Shown here piece after piece: positions 16,604 to 27,004 of a stretch of DNA of 64,000 nt. A model generated the notes under the pieces. The model worked only from the letters and a program-made list of their open reading frames with translations. It ran no database searches and was not told where the DNA came from. Origin of the DNA: Alphaproteobacteria bacterium (GTDB taxonomy: Bacteria > Pseudomonadota > Alphaproteobacteria > GCA-2746255); the NCBI GenBank assembly GCA_021296325.1, contig JAGWAR010000001.1:86479-150478 (forward strand), written 5' to 3'. The stretch's first letter is position 1, and the number at the start of each line of letters is the position of its first letter. The position numbers and the translations under genes are program-made.

Positions 16604-18199
16604 TTAGGCCGGCTCTTTCTTGGCAGACTCGGCGTTTTCAGCGTCCGCTTCGGGTGCCGCTTCGGCCGCCGCTTCCGATGGGGCTTCTTCGTCCTCGAAC
16701 CAATGGGCGCGCGCCGCCATGATAATCGTGTCGGCGTCGCCTGCCGAAAGTTTCGTATGGCCGACGATATCGCGCAATTCGTCGCTGGCAAGGTCCGCGA
16801 GATCGTCGAGGCTCTTCACCCCTTTCTCGCCAAGCTGAACCAGCATGGCGGGATTCAACCCGTCGAGCGTCGCCACCTCGTCGGCCACGCCAAGTTCCTT
16901 GCGCTGCGTCGTCAACTGTTCGTTCTGGCTGGTGATGTAGTTGCGGGCGCGGTCCCGTAACTCCGTCGCCACGGCTTCGTCGAAGCCCTCGATGCCGGCC
17001 AGATCCTCGGTCGGCACGAAGGCGACTTCCTCGACGGTCGAAAACCCTTCGGTGACCAGCAGATGGGCGATCACCTCGTCGACGTCGAGTACTTCCGCAA
17101 ACATCTGCGAGCGCGCACGAAATTCCTCATTGCGGCGATCCGACTCTTCGGCCTCGGTCAGGATATCGATGTCCCAGCCGGTCAGTTGCGAGGCGAGACG
17201 CACGTTCTGTCCGCGCCGGCCGATGGCGAGACTTAACTGATCGTCCGGAACGACAACCTCGATACGCCGCTGTTCCTCGTCCAGCACGACCTTCGTCACT
17301 TCGGCAGGCGCCATTCCGTTCACGATGAAGGTCGCCGGGTCCGGCGACCAGGAAATAATATCGATTTTTTCGCCTTGAAGCTCGCTGACGACGGCTTGCA
17401 CGCGGCTGCCGCGCATGCCGACGCAAGCGCCGACAGGGTCGATCGTTGCGTCGTTTGAAAGGACGGCGATCTTTGCGCGGCTGCCCGGATCGCGGGCAAC
17501 GGCCTTGATTTCGATGATGCTGTCGTAGATTTCGGGCACTTCCTGGGCAAACAGCTTCGCCATGAATTGCGGGTGGGTGCGCGAGAGAAAAATCTGCGGG
17601 CCGCGCGGCTCCTGGCGAACGTCGTAGATGTAAGCCCGCACCCGATTGCCGTTGTGGAAGACTTCCCTCGGCAGGGTTTCGTCGCGGCGCAGCAGGGCTT
17701 CGGCCCGGCCCAGATCGACGATCAGGTGGTTGCCGAATTCGCTTCGCTTGACGATGCCGTTGACGATCTCGCCGACGCGGTCCTTGTACTCCTGGTATTG
17801 GCGTTCGCGTTCCGCCTCGCGGACCTTCTGGACGATGACCTGTTTGGCGGTCTGGGCGGCGATCCGTCCGAAATCGATCGGCGGCAGGGGTTCCGTCAGA
17901 AACTCGCCAATCTGGGCATCGGGCTGGCGCTTTTGCGCTTCCGCCAGCGTCATCTGGGTAACGTCGTTTTCGATCTCTTCGACCACTTCGATACAGCGCA
18001 TGAGTTCAATCGCGCCGGTTTCGCGGTCGATCGTGGCACGGATGTCGTGTTCGTGGCCGTATTTCGAGCGGCCGGCTTTCTGGATGGCCTGCTCCATCGC
18101 CTCCAACACTTCATCAGGCTGGATGCCTTTGTCCCGAGCGACGCTCTCTGCCATCTGCAGGAGCTCCGGTCTCGGCTCCGTTACCATTTCAAGTTCCAT
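16604..18199 (-). CDS. nusA: Transcription termination/antitermination factor NusA
   Basis: Binds RNA polymerase and nascent RNA to control pausing, termination and antitermination. The 531-residue protein contains the N-terminal polymerase-binding domain, an S1 domain ([24 protein letters not shown] spread over about 130-155), and two KH domains ([15 protein letters not shown] and [19 protein letters not shown]). The C-terminal part has helix-hairpin-helix repeats (around [18 protein letters not shown] and [15 protein letters not shown]) and an acidic Ala/Glu tail. Two ATGs, at 18199 and 18187, are possible; the second gives a better Shine-Dalgarno distance from AAGGG. Next upstream is rimP, 15 bases away. 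Confidence 0.97.
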   Translation of the reverse strand: MELEMVTEPRPELLQMAESVARDKGIQPDEVLEAMEQAIQKAGRSKYGHEHDIRATIDRETGAIELMRCIEVVEEIENDVTQMTLAEAQKRQPDAQIGEFLTEPLPPIDFGRIAAQTAKQVIVQKVREAERERQYQEYKDRVGEIVNGIVKRSEFGNHLIVDLGRAEALLRRDETLPREVFHNGNRVRAYIYDVRQEPRGPQIFLSRTHPQFMAKLFAQEVPEIYDSIIEIKAVARDPGSRAKIAVLSNDATIDPVGACVGMRGSRVQAVVSELQGEKIDIISWSPDPATFIVNGMAPAEVTKVVLDEEQRRIEVVVPDDQLSLAIGRRGQNVRLASQLTGWDIDILTEAEESDRRNEEFRARSQMFAEVLDVDEVIAHLLVTEGFSTVEEVAFVPTEDLAGIEGFDEAVATELRDRARNYITSQNEQLTTQRKELGVADEVATLDGLNPAMLVQLGEKGVKSLDDLADLASDELRDIVGHTKLSAGDADTIIMAARAHWFEDEEAPSEAAAEAAPEADAENAESAKKEPA

Positions 18200-18214
18200 A
18201 CCCTTACTTACGCC

Positions 18215-18712
18215 TCATGATTTTGCCGTTTTCGCAATCAGTTCATCGGTCAGGACGAGTTTGGCACGCCGGACGTCGTTAAAGTCGAGCTCCAGCGTCT
18301 CACCGTCCTGATCGAGCCGTATCCTGTCGTCATCGATGCCGAGCAGCGTTCCCTGAAACCGCCGCCGGCCGTTCATGGCCTCCTTCGTTTCCACCTTGGC
18401 AAGGTGCCCGGAGAACCGGGAAAAATCCTTGCGCCGTGTCAGCGGCCGGTCGATGCCAGGTGAGCTTACCTCCAACTGGTAAGCCCCCTTGATCGGGTCC
18501 TCCACATCAAGCAGGGCCGACACGGTCCGGCTTACCTGGGCACAGTCATCGACCGTCACGTCCTGGCCGTCGATGCGCTCCGTCATCACCTGCAGGGTCG
18601 GCCGGCGGCCGGCGGTAAAAAGCACCCGCACGACTTCGTAGCCCATCGCTTCGAGGGAAGGCGAAATCATCTTCAAAATCGGCTCTTCCAAACTTGTTTT
18701 CGACTCGCCCAT
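18215..18712 (-). CDS. rimP: Ribosome maturation factor RimP
   Basis: Needed for 30S subunit assembly. The 165-residue protein starts MGESKTSLEEPILKMI and contains MGYEVVRVLFTAGRRPTLQV, the core VDDCAQVSRTVSALLD and the signature YQLEVSSPGIDRPLTRRKDF, then a C-terminal SH3-like domain (FQGTLLGIDDDRIRLDQDG). ATG 18712 is chosen because family similarity begins there. An in-frame ATG at 18784 would place an intrinsic terminator stem inside the coding region, so it is rejected as the main start. It is the first gene of the operon and has its own promoter and attenuator. Confidence 0.96.
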   Translation of the reverse strand: MGESKTSLEEPILKMISPSLEAMGYEVVRVLFTAGRRPTLQVMTERIDGQDVTVDDCAQVSRTVSALLDVEDPIKGAYQLEVSSPGIDRPLTRRKDFSRFSGHLAKVETKEAMNGRRRFQGTLLGIDDDRIRLDQDGETLELDFNDVRRAKLVLTDELIAKTAKS

Positions 18713-18740
18713 CGCCGGTTTTTTGCCCGCGCCAGAAAAT

Positions 18741-18766
18741 AAAAAAGCGGGCCACCGGCCCACCCT
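18741..18766 (-). terminator. Intrinsic terminator/attenuator in the rimP leader
   Basis: On the minus strand the RNA folds a GGGCC (18761-18757) / GGCCC (18753-18749) stem with a 3-base loop, extended by neighbouring G/C pairs, followed at once by six U residues (complement of 18741-18746). It lies downstream of the rimP promoter and 28 bases before the rimP ATG, so it attenuates the operon rather than merely ending trmB transcription. Confidence 0.75.
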
Positions 18767-18812
18767 TTTGATCGTCTGAAGCATTTTTCAGGCTTAGGGA
18801 ATTTTTCTTTAA

Positions 18813-18840
18813 AATATAGGGGATTGGCGGGTTTCATCAA
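18813..18840 (-). promoter_or_regulatory. Predicted rimP-nusA-infB operon promoter
   Basis: TTGATG (18840-18835), 16-bp spacer, TATATT (18818-18813) on the minus strand. The -35 overlaps the trmB stop codon. Transcription would start near 18806, giving a leader of about 95 bases that contains the attenuator hairpin. Confidence 0.6.
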
Positions 18841-19568
18841 CCCCTTTTCGCTGGTTTTTCACCCTTTCCCGGCCGCCGTCGAAATCGCAAATAGGCGATT
18901 TTTCTGCCTTCGCGCGTCGCCTTGGCCTCGTAGCGGGTGGCTGGCCAGTCGGCCGGGCGCTCGCGCCAGCCGCCCGGGCCCTTTGCTTCCCAGGCGAAAG
19001 CGGCATGGCCGAGCAGGTGGAAAAGCATCCATCGCAGATAGCCCGCATCGTCGGTGGCAAGCCTGAGTTCGGCCCCTTCCTTCATGACGCGGGCAAGGGC
19101 ATCCAGCGTCTCGGTCGAGACGAAGCGCCGCTTGTGATGCCGTTTCTTCGGCCAGGGGTCCGGAAACAGGATAAAGACGCGGCCCAGGCTTTGCGGCGGT
19201 AACGCCGTCAGCAACGCCCGGGCATCGTCCGGAAAGATGCGGATATTCTGCAAATCCTCCGTTTCGATCGCCCGCAAGAGCGCGGCGATCCCGTTTACGA
19301 AAGGCTCGCATCCCAGAAAGCCGGTCGCGGGATGGCTGGCGGCTTGTTGGGCCAGATGTTCGCCGGCGCCAAATCCGATTTCAAACCAGATGTCGTCCGG
19401 TGGTTTCGGAAAAAGTTTTTTCGGATCCATCGCGCCCTCTTCGCCGGGCAAGGCAATGGCCAGTTCCGGCAACAGGCGTTCGAGCCGGGCCTGCTGGCCC
19501 GCCCGCAGGCGATGGCCATGACGCCTACCATAAAGAAGTCGTTTTTTTTGCGTTTGGCGTTCGGTCAT
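18837..19568 (-). CDS. trmB: tRNA (guanine(46)-N7)-methyltransferase
   Basis: SAM-dependent enzyme making 7-methylguanosine 46 in the tRNA variable loop. The 243-residue protein has an N-terminal basic segment (YGRRHGHRLRAGQQARLE), the SAM-binding motif WFEIGFGAGEHLAQQA, and the family hallmark FILFPDPWPKKRHHKRRFVS with its catalytic Asp. The C-terminal part ends TRYEAKATREGRKIAYLRF, the conserved T.YE.k....G..I....F pattern. Start ATG 19568. It follows metK by 21 bases on the same strand, so methyl-donor synthesis and a SAM-using enzyme are cotranscribed. Confidence 0.96.
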   Translation of the reverse strand: MTERQTQKKRLLYGRRHGHRLRAGQQARLERLLPELAIALPGEEGAMDPKKLFPKPPDDIWFEIGFGAGEHLAQQAASHPATGFLGCEPFVNGIAALLRAIETEDLQNIRIFPDDARALLTALPPQSLGRVFILFPDPWPKKRHHKRRFVSTETLDALARVMKEGAELRLATDDAGYLRWMLFHLLGHAAFAWEAKGPGGWRERPADWPATRYEAKATREGRKIAYLRFRRRPGKGEKPAKRG

Positions 19569-19589
19569 CTCGAACGCAATCCGAAGTGA

Positions 19590-20756
<1,167 letters not shown>

Positions 20757-20921
20757 GCGGTTTTCCTCCCGATCCAAGGACGGTTCCGGCGGGAATCGGA
20801 GGCCACCGCCGGTTGCGACAAGGCGGTTTTGTGGCAGCCTTTCGATAGACCGTCAAGCGGCGTCGGGATGGGTTTGCAGGGCGAGAAAGGATTCCGCCGG
20901 GTGCTGCGCGCGGGCGCGCCT

Positions 20922-21404
20922 TCAGGATTCCCCGGCGTCTTCCTCGTCGGCCAGCGACTGCGTCAGATCGAAAATCCGCTTGCGCAGGGCCGGCGACTTG
21001 ATCCGGTAATAGGCGCGAACCAGCCGAAGCGTTTCCCGCTTTGTCAGGGGATCGCCTTCGAAGGGCGGAGGGGTTTCTTCGTGCAACGCGCCGGCCACGG
21101 CATCGCCGGACGACGCGTAGGTCATGTCATCGAAGAAAAAGGAAACCGGCACGTCGAGCACCTGGCTGAGTTCGTGCAGACGGCTCGCACCGATGCGGTT
21201 GGCGCCACGTTCGTATTTCTGGATCTGTTGGAAGGTAAGCCCGATCGCCTGGGCGAGCTTCTCCTGGCTCATGCCAAGCAACGTGCGGCGCAGGCGAACC
21301 CGGCTTCCGACATGAATGTCGACGGGGTTGGGGCCGTCGCCTTTCGGCCGGCCACGCTTGGCGCTCGCGCCCTTCTTCTGCTTCGCTTCCGCGAGCGCGC
21401 TCAT
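20922..21404 (-). CDS. XRE-family helix-turn-helix regulator
   Basis: A 160-residue DNA-binding protein. After a basic N-terminus (KRGRPKGDGPNPVDIHVGSR) comes a classical Cro/C1 HTH: RLRRTLLGMSQEKLAQAIGL and FQQIQKYERGANRIGASRLH (about residues 40-95). The C-terminal half (LTKRETLRLVRAYYRI ... RIFDLTQSLADEE) is helical and typical of the alphaproteobacterial regulator found beside metK. ATG 21404 is chosen because AGGGAGG lies 6 bases upstream; the TTG at 21434 has nothing. Its own promoter contains a CATAC-N4-GTATG dyad, suggesting autoregulation. Targets are unknown. Confidence 0.9.
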   Translation of the reverse strand: MSALAEAKQKKGASAKRGRPKGDGPNPVDIHVGSRVRLRRTLLGMSQEKLAQAIGLTFQQIQKYERGANRIGASRLHELSQVLDVPVSFFFDDMTYASSGDAVAGALHEETPPPFEGDPLTKRETLRLVRAYYRIKSPALRKRIFDLTQSLADEEDAGES

Positions 21405-21444
21405 CTGCCTCCCTGCCGCGCTGATGGATTGCAACTGACCGTAA

Positions 21445-21465
21445 CATACAACCGTATGATGTCAA
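21445..21465 (-). promoter_or_regulatory. XRE gene promoter -35 and overlapping dyad
   Basis: On the minus strand a perfect TTGACA (-35) at 21465-21460 is followed by CATAC-AACC/GGTT-GTATG (21445-21458), a 5-bp inverted repeat with 4-base spacer lying between the -35 and a weak -10 (TACGGT). This is where an autorepressor of the XRE type would bind. The lnt gene ends just upstream. Confidence 0.45.
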
Positions 21466-21478
21466 TTCGCGAGATTGC

Positions 21479-23086
21479 TCAACCATGCGAGGTGGTGGAC
21501 CAGCCCCAAAGGCGCGCCGTGCCAAGCAGGATCAGGCCCGCGCCAAGCAGGCCGAAAAGGACGCCGTCCCCGAACCGGGCGTAGGGCGGCGGCGCCAGCG
21601 CGCCCGGCAGGGGCCCATCCAGCGCACCCGTTTCACCGAGATCGAGGCGGGCGCGCACCCGGCCATGGGCATCCACGATCGCCGAAATGCCGGTGTTGGC
21701 GGCCCGGACCAATGGCAGTCCCTCCTCGACGGCGCGGAAGCGGGCCGAGGCAAAATGCTGATAGGGACCGGAGCTTTCGCCGAACCAGGCGTCGTTCGTC
21801 ACGTTGAGCAACCAGCCGGGCCGCGTGGTTGCGTCCAGCACCCGGCCCGGAAAAATCACCTCGTAACAGATGAGCGGGCTTGGCGCGGGCAAGCCGGGCA
21901 GCGCCAACGTGCGGGGCCCCGGCCCGCGATGAAAATCGCCGATGCCGGGCACGATCCTGGAAATCGGAAGCCATTTCCGCAAGGGCACGTATTCCCCGAA
22001 GGGCACGAGGTGAAACTTGTCGTAGCCGCCGACGATCTCGCCCTGGTCGTCAAGCACAACGAGGCCGTTCGACGCCGAGCGCGGCGCGTTCGCCTGCGCC
22101 AGGCGCGGGGCGCCGGTCAGCAGCACCCCGCCCGCCGGCACCGCGGCGCGCAGCCGGGCCCGGCGTTTCGCGTCGCCGGCCAGCGCGTAAGGCACGGCCA
22201 TTTCCGGCCAGACGACGATGTTGGCCTTGTCGAAGCCGGGGCCCGTCGTAAGGGACAGGTGACGGGCGAAATGCGCCTCGTGCAGATCGGAACGCCATTT
22301 AAGGGTCTGGGGAATGTTCGCCTGCACGAGCCGCAGCTGCACGCCGGTCTCCTCCGGCGCGCCCGCCCGCTCGAGGCGAAGCGCGCCGCCCCCCCACAGC
22401 AGAAGCAAAAGCCCGATTGTCAGCCCCAGCGGCAGCAGCCGGCCTTTGCTTTGCGGACGGGCCAGAACCACCGGCATCAATGCCGCCAACACCATGAGGA
22501 AACTCAGGCCGTAGCTTCCAACGACGGCGGCCGTCTGCATCATCGCTTCCGAGACGACCCAGCCATGGCCCATGAGCGTCCATGGAAAGCCGGTGAGCAG
22601 GTGGCCGCGCAGCCACTCGAACCCTGTCCAGAGCAGGGCGAACAAAAGCGCGCCCCGCCACCCGTCGCCGCCCAGGAACCGGCCAAGCAGGCGAAAGGCC
22701 AGTACGCAGCCGGCGGGAAAGAGGGCGAGGTAAAGGGCGAGGCCCGGAATGGCGATCGGCACCAGCCAGGCGAAGCGGTCCGCATCGACAAGAAAGGCGT
22801 TCGTGATCCAGTAGACCCCCACCAGGAAATGCCCGAACCCGAAGGCCAGGCCGAGAAGGCAAGCGGTGCGATGGCGCCGCGTCGCGCCGATCAGCCAGAA
22901 GAGGCCCGGAAAGGCCAGAAACAGCAGGGGAGCCCCATGCCAGGGCGGCATCGCGAAAGCCGCCAGAACGCCCAGCAGGAAGGCAAGCAACCAGCGCCGG
23001 CACCCGCCGAGAGCCTCGCAGGCCCGGCGCACCCGCAAGGCCCATCCAAAGGAATCGAATCCGGTGGCCGGCGCCGCCTCACCCAT
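21479..23086 (-). CDS. lnt: Apolipoprotein N-acyltransferase
   Basis: Inner-membrane enzyme that adds the third acyl chain to lipoproteins. The 535-residue protein has about seven or eight N-terminal membrane helices (first around WLLAFLLGVLAAFAMPPWHG) and a periplasmic nitrilase-like domain with the catalytic set: Glu in WPEMAVPYAL, Lys in GYDKFHLVPFGEYVP and Cys in LICYEVIFPG, followed by NVTNDAWFGESSGPYQH. A last membrane helix closes the protein (FGLLGAGLILLGTARLWGW). ATG 23086 overlaps the corC stop by 8 bases. The longer frame to 23311 lies within corC and is not similar to Lnt. Confidence 0.96.
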   Translation of the reverse strand: MGEAAPATGFDSFGWALRVRRACEALGGCRRWLLAFLLGVLAAFAMPPWHGAPLLFLAFPGLFWLIGATRRHRTACLLGLAFGFGHFLVGVYWITNAFLVDADRFAWLVPIAIPGLALYLALFPAGCVLAFRLLGRFLGGDGWRGALLFALLWTGFEWLRGHLLTGFPWTLMGHGWVVSEAMMQTAAVVGSYGLSFLMVLAALMPVVLARPQSKGRLLPLGLTIGLLLLLWGGGALRLERAGAPEETGVQLRLVQANIPQTLKWRSDLHEAHFARHLSLTTGPGFDKANIVVWPEMAVPYALAGDAKRRARLRAAVPAGGVLLTGAPRLAQANAPRSASNGLVVLDDQGEIVGGYDKFHLVPFGEYVPLRKWLPISRIVPGIGDFHRGPGPRTLALPGLPAPSPLICYEVIFPGRVLDATTRPGWLLNVTNDAWFGESSGPYQHFASARFRAVEEGLPLVRAANTGISAIVDAHGRVRARLDLGETGALDGPLPGALAPPPYARFGDGVLFGLLGAGLILLGTARLWGWSTTSHG

Positions 23087-23978
23087 CCGTGGGCGACGCG
23101 GGAAGGTTGCGGGCGCGCATACGGCGAATGCGGCGTCCGTCGGCTTCGAGAATCTCGAATTCGATTCCCGAAGGGTGTCGGATGATTTCGCCGCGGGCGG
23201 GCACGCGGCCAGCAAGGGAGAAAACGAGACCGCCCAGGGTGTCGATGTTCTCGTCCTTGTCGGCAAGCGCGGCAAGCTCGGTGTGCGCTTCAAACGCTTC
23301 GAGCTCAACACGGGCGTCTACCATGAGCGAGCCGTCGTGCAGCGGCACGATCATCGGTGGCGCCTCGACGTCATGTTCGTCTTCGATCTCGCCCACGATT
23401 TCCTCGACGAGATCCTCGATGGTGACCAGCCCATCGACACCGCCATATTCATCAACGACCAGGGCCATGTGGATTCGTGTCGCGCGCATCTGTAGCAAAA
23501 GGTCCAGCACCCGCATCGTGGGCGCCACGAATAGCGCACGGCGAACGATTCGCGAAAGCCGGAACTGTTCTTCCGCGCCCCAGCAGGCCAACACATCCTT
23601 GATGTGCACGATGCCGATCACATCGTCGAGCGAGTCGCGGTAAACCGGAAGCCTGGAATGCGCGTTTCGGCCCATGATGTCGATGACTTCCTTGAGCGAG
23701 GCCCCCGCTTCGACCGCGACGATGTCAACGCGCGGCAGCATGATGTCACTGATGGCAACGTTGCGAAGCTGCAGAACGTTTTCGAGAAGGACGCGTTGAT
23801 CCGGGTCGATCGGCATTCTTGATTCGTCCTGATCAAGAATCAGTTCTTCGATCGGCCGTTCCGCGGCCCGCGCGCGCCGGCCGCGCAGACGATTCCACGC
23901 CCCCCGGAACCAGGTTTCCGTTTCCGGCGATGTGTTTTCCGTCTCGGCCGGCATGTTTTCCTGGGTTTCGGCTGTCAT
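23079..23978 (-). CDS. corC: CorC/TlyC-type CBS-domain protein
   Basis: A 299-residue soluble relative of the CorC/HlyC family, lacking the membrane DUF21 domain. It has two CBS domains (ISDIMLPRVDIVAVEAGASLKEV ... and AHSRLPVYRDSLDDVIGIVHIKDVL, then MRVLDLLLQMRATRIHMALVVDEYGG) and a C-terminal transporter-associated domain (LGGLVFSLAGRVPARGEIIRH). CorC has been linked to magnesium/cobalt efflux; the exact role of the soluble form is unclear. ATG 23978 overlaps the ybeY TGA by 4 bases (ATGA-type), consistent with the ybeY-corC-lnt operon found widely. Confidence 0.93.
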   Translation of the reverse strand: MTAETQENMPAETENTSPETETWFRGAWNRLRGRRARAAERPIEELILDQDESRMPIDPDQRVLLENVLQLRNVAISDIMLPRVDIVAVEAGASLKEVIDIMGRNAHSRLPVYRDSLDDVIGIVHIKDVLACWGAEEQFRLSRIVRRALFVAPTMRVLDLLLQMRATRIHMALVVDEYGGVDGLVTIEDLVEEIVGEIEDEHDVEAPPMIVPLHDGSLMVDARVELEAFEAHTELAALADKDENIDTLGGLVFSLAGRVPARGEIIRHPSGIEFEILEADGRRIRRMRARNLPASPTDG

Positions 23979-24508
23979 CCCGCTTCTCCAGCAACCCGCG
24001 CCTGCGTTTCGGCCGCGTAAGGGTCTGCGATGCCAAGCCGGGCAAGGACGGCGCGCTCGAGCCCTTCCATTTCCTCGGCGGCCTGCGTTTCCCCATGATC
24101 GTAGCCCAAAAGATGCAGGACGCCGTGGACGACGAGGTGGCTCAAATGGTCCGAAAGCGTCTTGCCCTGGGCCTTTGCCTCCGCCGCGGTCGTCTCGAAG
24201 GCAATCACGACGTCCCCCAGCAAAAGCGGGCGGTTCGCATCGCCGGGCCGAAGCGTTTCGCCCGCAAAGGCAAGCACGTTGGTGGCCGCGTCCTGGTCGC
24301 GGTAATCGCGATTAAGCCCGCGCACTTGCGCATCGTCCATCAGGGCAAGGCTAAGCTCGACCGGCCCTTCCGGCAACGCCGCCTGGGCAAGGGCGGTGGT
24401 GGCGGCGCGGCGCGCGACGGCTTTCGCCGAGGGCAGGACCTCCAGCCACCGTTCGTCCAGAACGGCAAGCGCAATGTCGACCGAAAGAGCGGGGACAGCG
24501 TCAGTCAT
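23975..24508 (-). CDS. ybeY: Endoribonuclease YbeY (rRNA maturation factor)
   Basis: Zinc-dependent endoribonuclease involved in 16S rRNA 3'-end processing and ribosome quality control. The 177-residue protein carries the defining motif HLVVHGVLHLLGYDH, in which three histidines bind zinc, preceded by NREYR-like LNRDYRDQDAATNVLAF. Start ATG 24508 overlaps the phoH stop by 8 bases; the longer frame to 24643 lies inside phoH. The N-terminal 25 residues are slightly extended against E. coli YbeY. Confidence 0.96.
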   Translation of the reverse strand: MTDAVPALSVDIALAVLDERWLEVLPSAKAVARRAATTALAQAALPEGPVELSLALMDDAQVRGLNRDYRDQDAATNVLAFAGETLRPGDANRPLLLGDVVIAFETTAAEAKAQGKTLSDHLSHLVVHGVLHLLGYDHGETQAAEEMEGLERAVLARLGIADPYAAETQARVAGEAG

Positions 24509-25526
24509 TGTGGGATTTGTCGTACGGATCGGAAGCCGTATTTTCTTCCTGTTGGTCGCGGGCATCGTAGGCCCGCACGATATCCGATACCAGGGGATGG
24601 CGAACGACGTCGGTATCCGAAAGTTCGACGATGCGCACTCCATCGACGGAGGTAAGAATTTCTAGCGAATCCCGAAGACCGGAACGCACGCCTTTCGGCA
24701 AATCCACCTGGGTCAAATCGCCGGTTACCGTCATGCGGGCGTTCTCGCCAAGGCGCGTCAGCAGCATCTTCATCTGAACGGCGGTCGTGTTCTGCGCTTC
24801 GTCCAGAATGACGAACGCGTTCGAAAGCGTACGCCCGCGCATGAAGGCCAGCGGCGCGATCTCGATCTCGCCGCTGGCAAGCCGGCGGTTCACCTGATCG
24901 AGCGGCATCATGTCGTGCAGCGCCTCGTAAAGTGGGCGCAGGTAAGGGTCGATTTTCTCGCGCAGATCGCCCGGCAGAAACCCCAGGCGTTCGCCCGCTT
25001 CGACGGCGGGACGCGACAGGATGATCCGGTCGACCTGTCCCGTCATCAGCATGGAAGCCGCCATCGCGACGGCAAGATAGGTCTTGCCGCTGCCCGCGGG
25101 GCCAAGGGCGACGACGAGCTCGCTTGCTTGCAACGCCTGGATGTAATGAACCTGGCCGGCCGAGCGGGGCGTGATCAGCCGCTTGCGCGTCGGGATCGCG
25201 TAAGTCTCGAAATCCAATAGTGTCCCTTTTTCCTTCACGTTCACAGCCAGACGCAGCGCCGCGTCCACCTCGCCGGCATCGACGTCCTGTTCCTTTTGCA
25301 GTCGCCGGTAGAGCGCTTCCAAAGCGGCGCGCGCCATGCGGACGTGTTCCGGCGGGCCGGAAATGGCCAGACGATTGCCCCGCGAAACAATGGAGACGCT
25401 GAGCTTCTTTTCGATGCGCGCGAGATGTTCGTCCTGTTTCCCGTAAAGATGGGGAAGCAGACGGTTGTCGTCGAACTGAAGGTAAAGCGGGGCATCCTGT
25501 TTCGTTGTTGGTGCGTTCACACGCAT
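24501..25526 (-). CDS. ybeZ: PhoH-like ATPase (YbeZ)
   Basis: A 341-residue cytoplasmic P-loop ATPase that works with YbeY in RNA metabolism. It has an N-terminal KH-like segment ([20 protein letters not shown]), Walker [14 protein letters not shown], the motif [21 protein letters not shown], Walker [14 protein letters not shown] and the sensor region [23 protein letters not shown] 25526 lies inside the 3' end of miaB (10-base overlap). Despite the family name, there is no Pho box here and phosphate control is not implied. Confidence 0.95.
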   Translation of the reverse strand: MRVNAPTTKQDAPLYLQFDDNRLLPHLYGKQDEHLARIEKKLSVSIVSRGNRLAISGPPEHVRMARAALEALYRRLQKEQDVDAGEVDAALRLAVNVKEKGTLLDFETYAIPTRKRLITPRSAGQVHYIQALQASELVVALGPAGSGKTYLAVAMAASMLMTGQVDRIILSRPAVEAGERLGFLPGDLREKIDPYLRPLYEALHDMMPLDQVNRRLASGEIEIAPLAFMRGRTLSNAFVILDEAQNTTAVQMKMLLTRLGENARMTVTGDLTQVDLPKGVRSGLRDSLEILTSVDGVRIVELSDTDVVRHPLVSDIVRAYDARDQQEENTASDPYDKSHND

Positions 25527-26920
25527 GGCCGCGTTGCGTCTCCTTTATCCGGTGCCGCCGCAGGGGAGGAGGCGACTTCGCGGCCGGCCAGGCTGTTCGC
25601 ATGGAGCGCCGTGATCACGACCTCGGCCACCTCGCCGATGGCAACGCCTGGCGATTCGACGTGCACGGCCTGCAAATAGGGACTGCGCCCCACCAATTGA
25701 CCCGGATGGCGGCCGGCGGATTCGAAAAGAACCGGCAGGCGGCGGCCGACGGTCGCCGCATTCCAGTCCTGCTTTTGCGCGGTGAGCAGGACCTGAAGCC
25801 TTGCCAGACGTTCTTCTTTTTCCGCCTCGGGCAATTGGTCCTCCATCATGGCGGCCGGCGTGCCGGGGCGCGGGCTGAACTTGAAGGAAAAGGCCTGGGC
25901 GAAGCCCACCTCGCGGACCAGCGCCAGGGTCGCCTCGAAATCGGCTTCCGTTTCGCCCGGAAAGCCGACGATGAAGTCCGAGGAAAGGGCGATGTCCGGG
26001 CGGTGATGGCGCAAGCGCGCCACCCGTTCGAGGTAGTGTTCGACCCGATGGCCGCGGTTCATGCGCTCGAGCACCGCATCGGACCCGGACTGAACGGGCA
26101 GGTGTAAAAACGGCATTAGTTTTGGCTCGCTCCCGTGCAGCGCCAGCAGATCGTCGTCCATGTCGCGGGGATGTGAGGTCGTGTAGCGGATCCGCAACAG
26201 GCCTTCGATCCCTGCCAAAACGTCGATCAGTCCGGCCAGCGTCGCCCGGCCGCCGACCGGGTGTTCGCCGTGATAGGCGTTGACGTTCTGGCCCAGGAGA
26301 GTGATCTCGCGGGCGCCGGCATCAACCAGCCCTTGCGCTTCTTCGAGCACGGCGGAAACCGGCCGCGAGAATTCCGCGCCCCGCGTATAGGGCACGACGC
26401 AGAAGGTGCAGAATTTGTCACAGCCCTCCTGAATGGAAAGAAAGGCGGAAACGGGACTTTCCTTTGAGGCCTGCGGCAGGTAATCGAATTTCGATTCAAC
26501 CGGAAAGTCGGTGTCCAGCACGCCGCCGCCGGCCCGGGTGGCGCGGGCCACCATTTCCGGCAGGCGGTGATAGGCCTGGGGCCCGAAGACGAGATCGACG
26601 TAAGGGGCGCGGCGAAAAATTTCGGCGCCCTCGGCCTGGGCGACGCAGCCGGCGACGGCGAGGATCAGGGTGCGGCCCTCGGTTTCGCGCGTGGCCTTGA
26701 CGCGGCGCAGCCGCCCCAATTCGGAAAACAGCTTCTCGGACGCCTTTTCGCGGATATGGCAGGTGTTCAGGATCACCATGTCGGCGTCTTCCGGCCCGTC
26801 CGCCGCCGCATAGTCGAGCGGCGCCAGAACGTCCGCCATGCGGGCGGAGTCATAGACGTTCATCTGACAACCATAGGTTTTGATGAAAAGCTTCTTTGCC
26901 AACCTATCTGCCCGGCTCAA
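25517..26920 (-). CDS. miaB: tRNA-2-methylthio-N6-dimethylallyladenosine synthase
   Basis: Radical SAM methylthiotransferase that modifies A37 of tRNAs reading UNN codons. In the 467-residue protein the N-terminal UPF0004 domain supplies three cysteines of an auxiliary cluster ([26 protein letters not shown]). The radical SAM motif is [20 protein letters not shown] (CX3CX2C) and a TRAM domain lies at the C-terminus ([19 protein letters not shown]). The start is uncertain: TTG 26920 ([12 protein letters not shown]) or TTG 26902; no ATG is available before the conserved [10 protein letters not shown]. It begins the miaB-phoH-ybeY-corC-lnt overlapping series. Confidence 0.95.
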   Translation of the reverse strand: MSRADRLAKKLFIKTYGCQMNVYDSARMADVLAPLDYAAADGPEDADMVILNTCHIREKASEKLFSELGRLRRVKATRETEGRTLILAVAGCVAQAEGAEIFRRAPYVDLVFGPQAYHRLPEMVARATRAGGGVLDTDFPVESKFDYLPQASKESPVSAFLSIQEGCDKFCTFCVVPYTRGAEFSRPVSAVLEEAQGLVDAGAREITLLGQNVNAYHGEHPVGGRATLAGLIDVLAGIEGLLRIRYTTSHPRDMDDDLLALHGSEPKLMPFLHLPVQSGSDAVLERMNRGHRVEHYLERVARLRHHRPDIALSSDFIVGFPGETEADFEATLALVREVGFAQAFSFKFSPRPGTPAAMMEDQLPEAEKEERLARLQVLLTAQKQDWNAATVGRRLPVLFESAGRHPGQLVGRSPYLQAVHVESPGVAIGEVAEVVITALHANSLAGREVASSPAAAPDKGDATRPCV

Positions 26921-27004
26921 GGACAGGCGCCCTCAAGCCCCCGGTTTTCGGCATCGCTATAGGAAAACATAACCCAAAAAGCACGCGGATTGCGCGAAAA
27001 AGCG

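Noticed and set aside
14718-16607. 629-codon open frame opposite infB
   Set aside because: Antisense to a certain essential gene, His/Arg/Phe-rich, no recognisable domain. Similar long antisense frames at 42626-45067 (opposite mutS) and 55873-58095 are rejected for the same reason.
20757-20921. Possible SAM riboswitch in the metK leader
   Set aside because: The 165-base gap is GC-rich with some pairing, but I could not match the SAM-II or SAM/SAH consensus. A covariance-model search would settle it.
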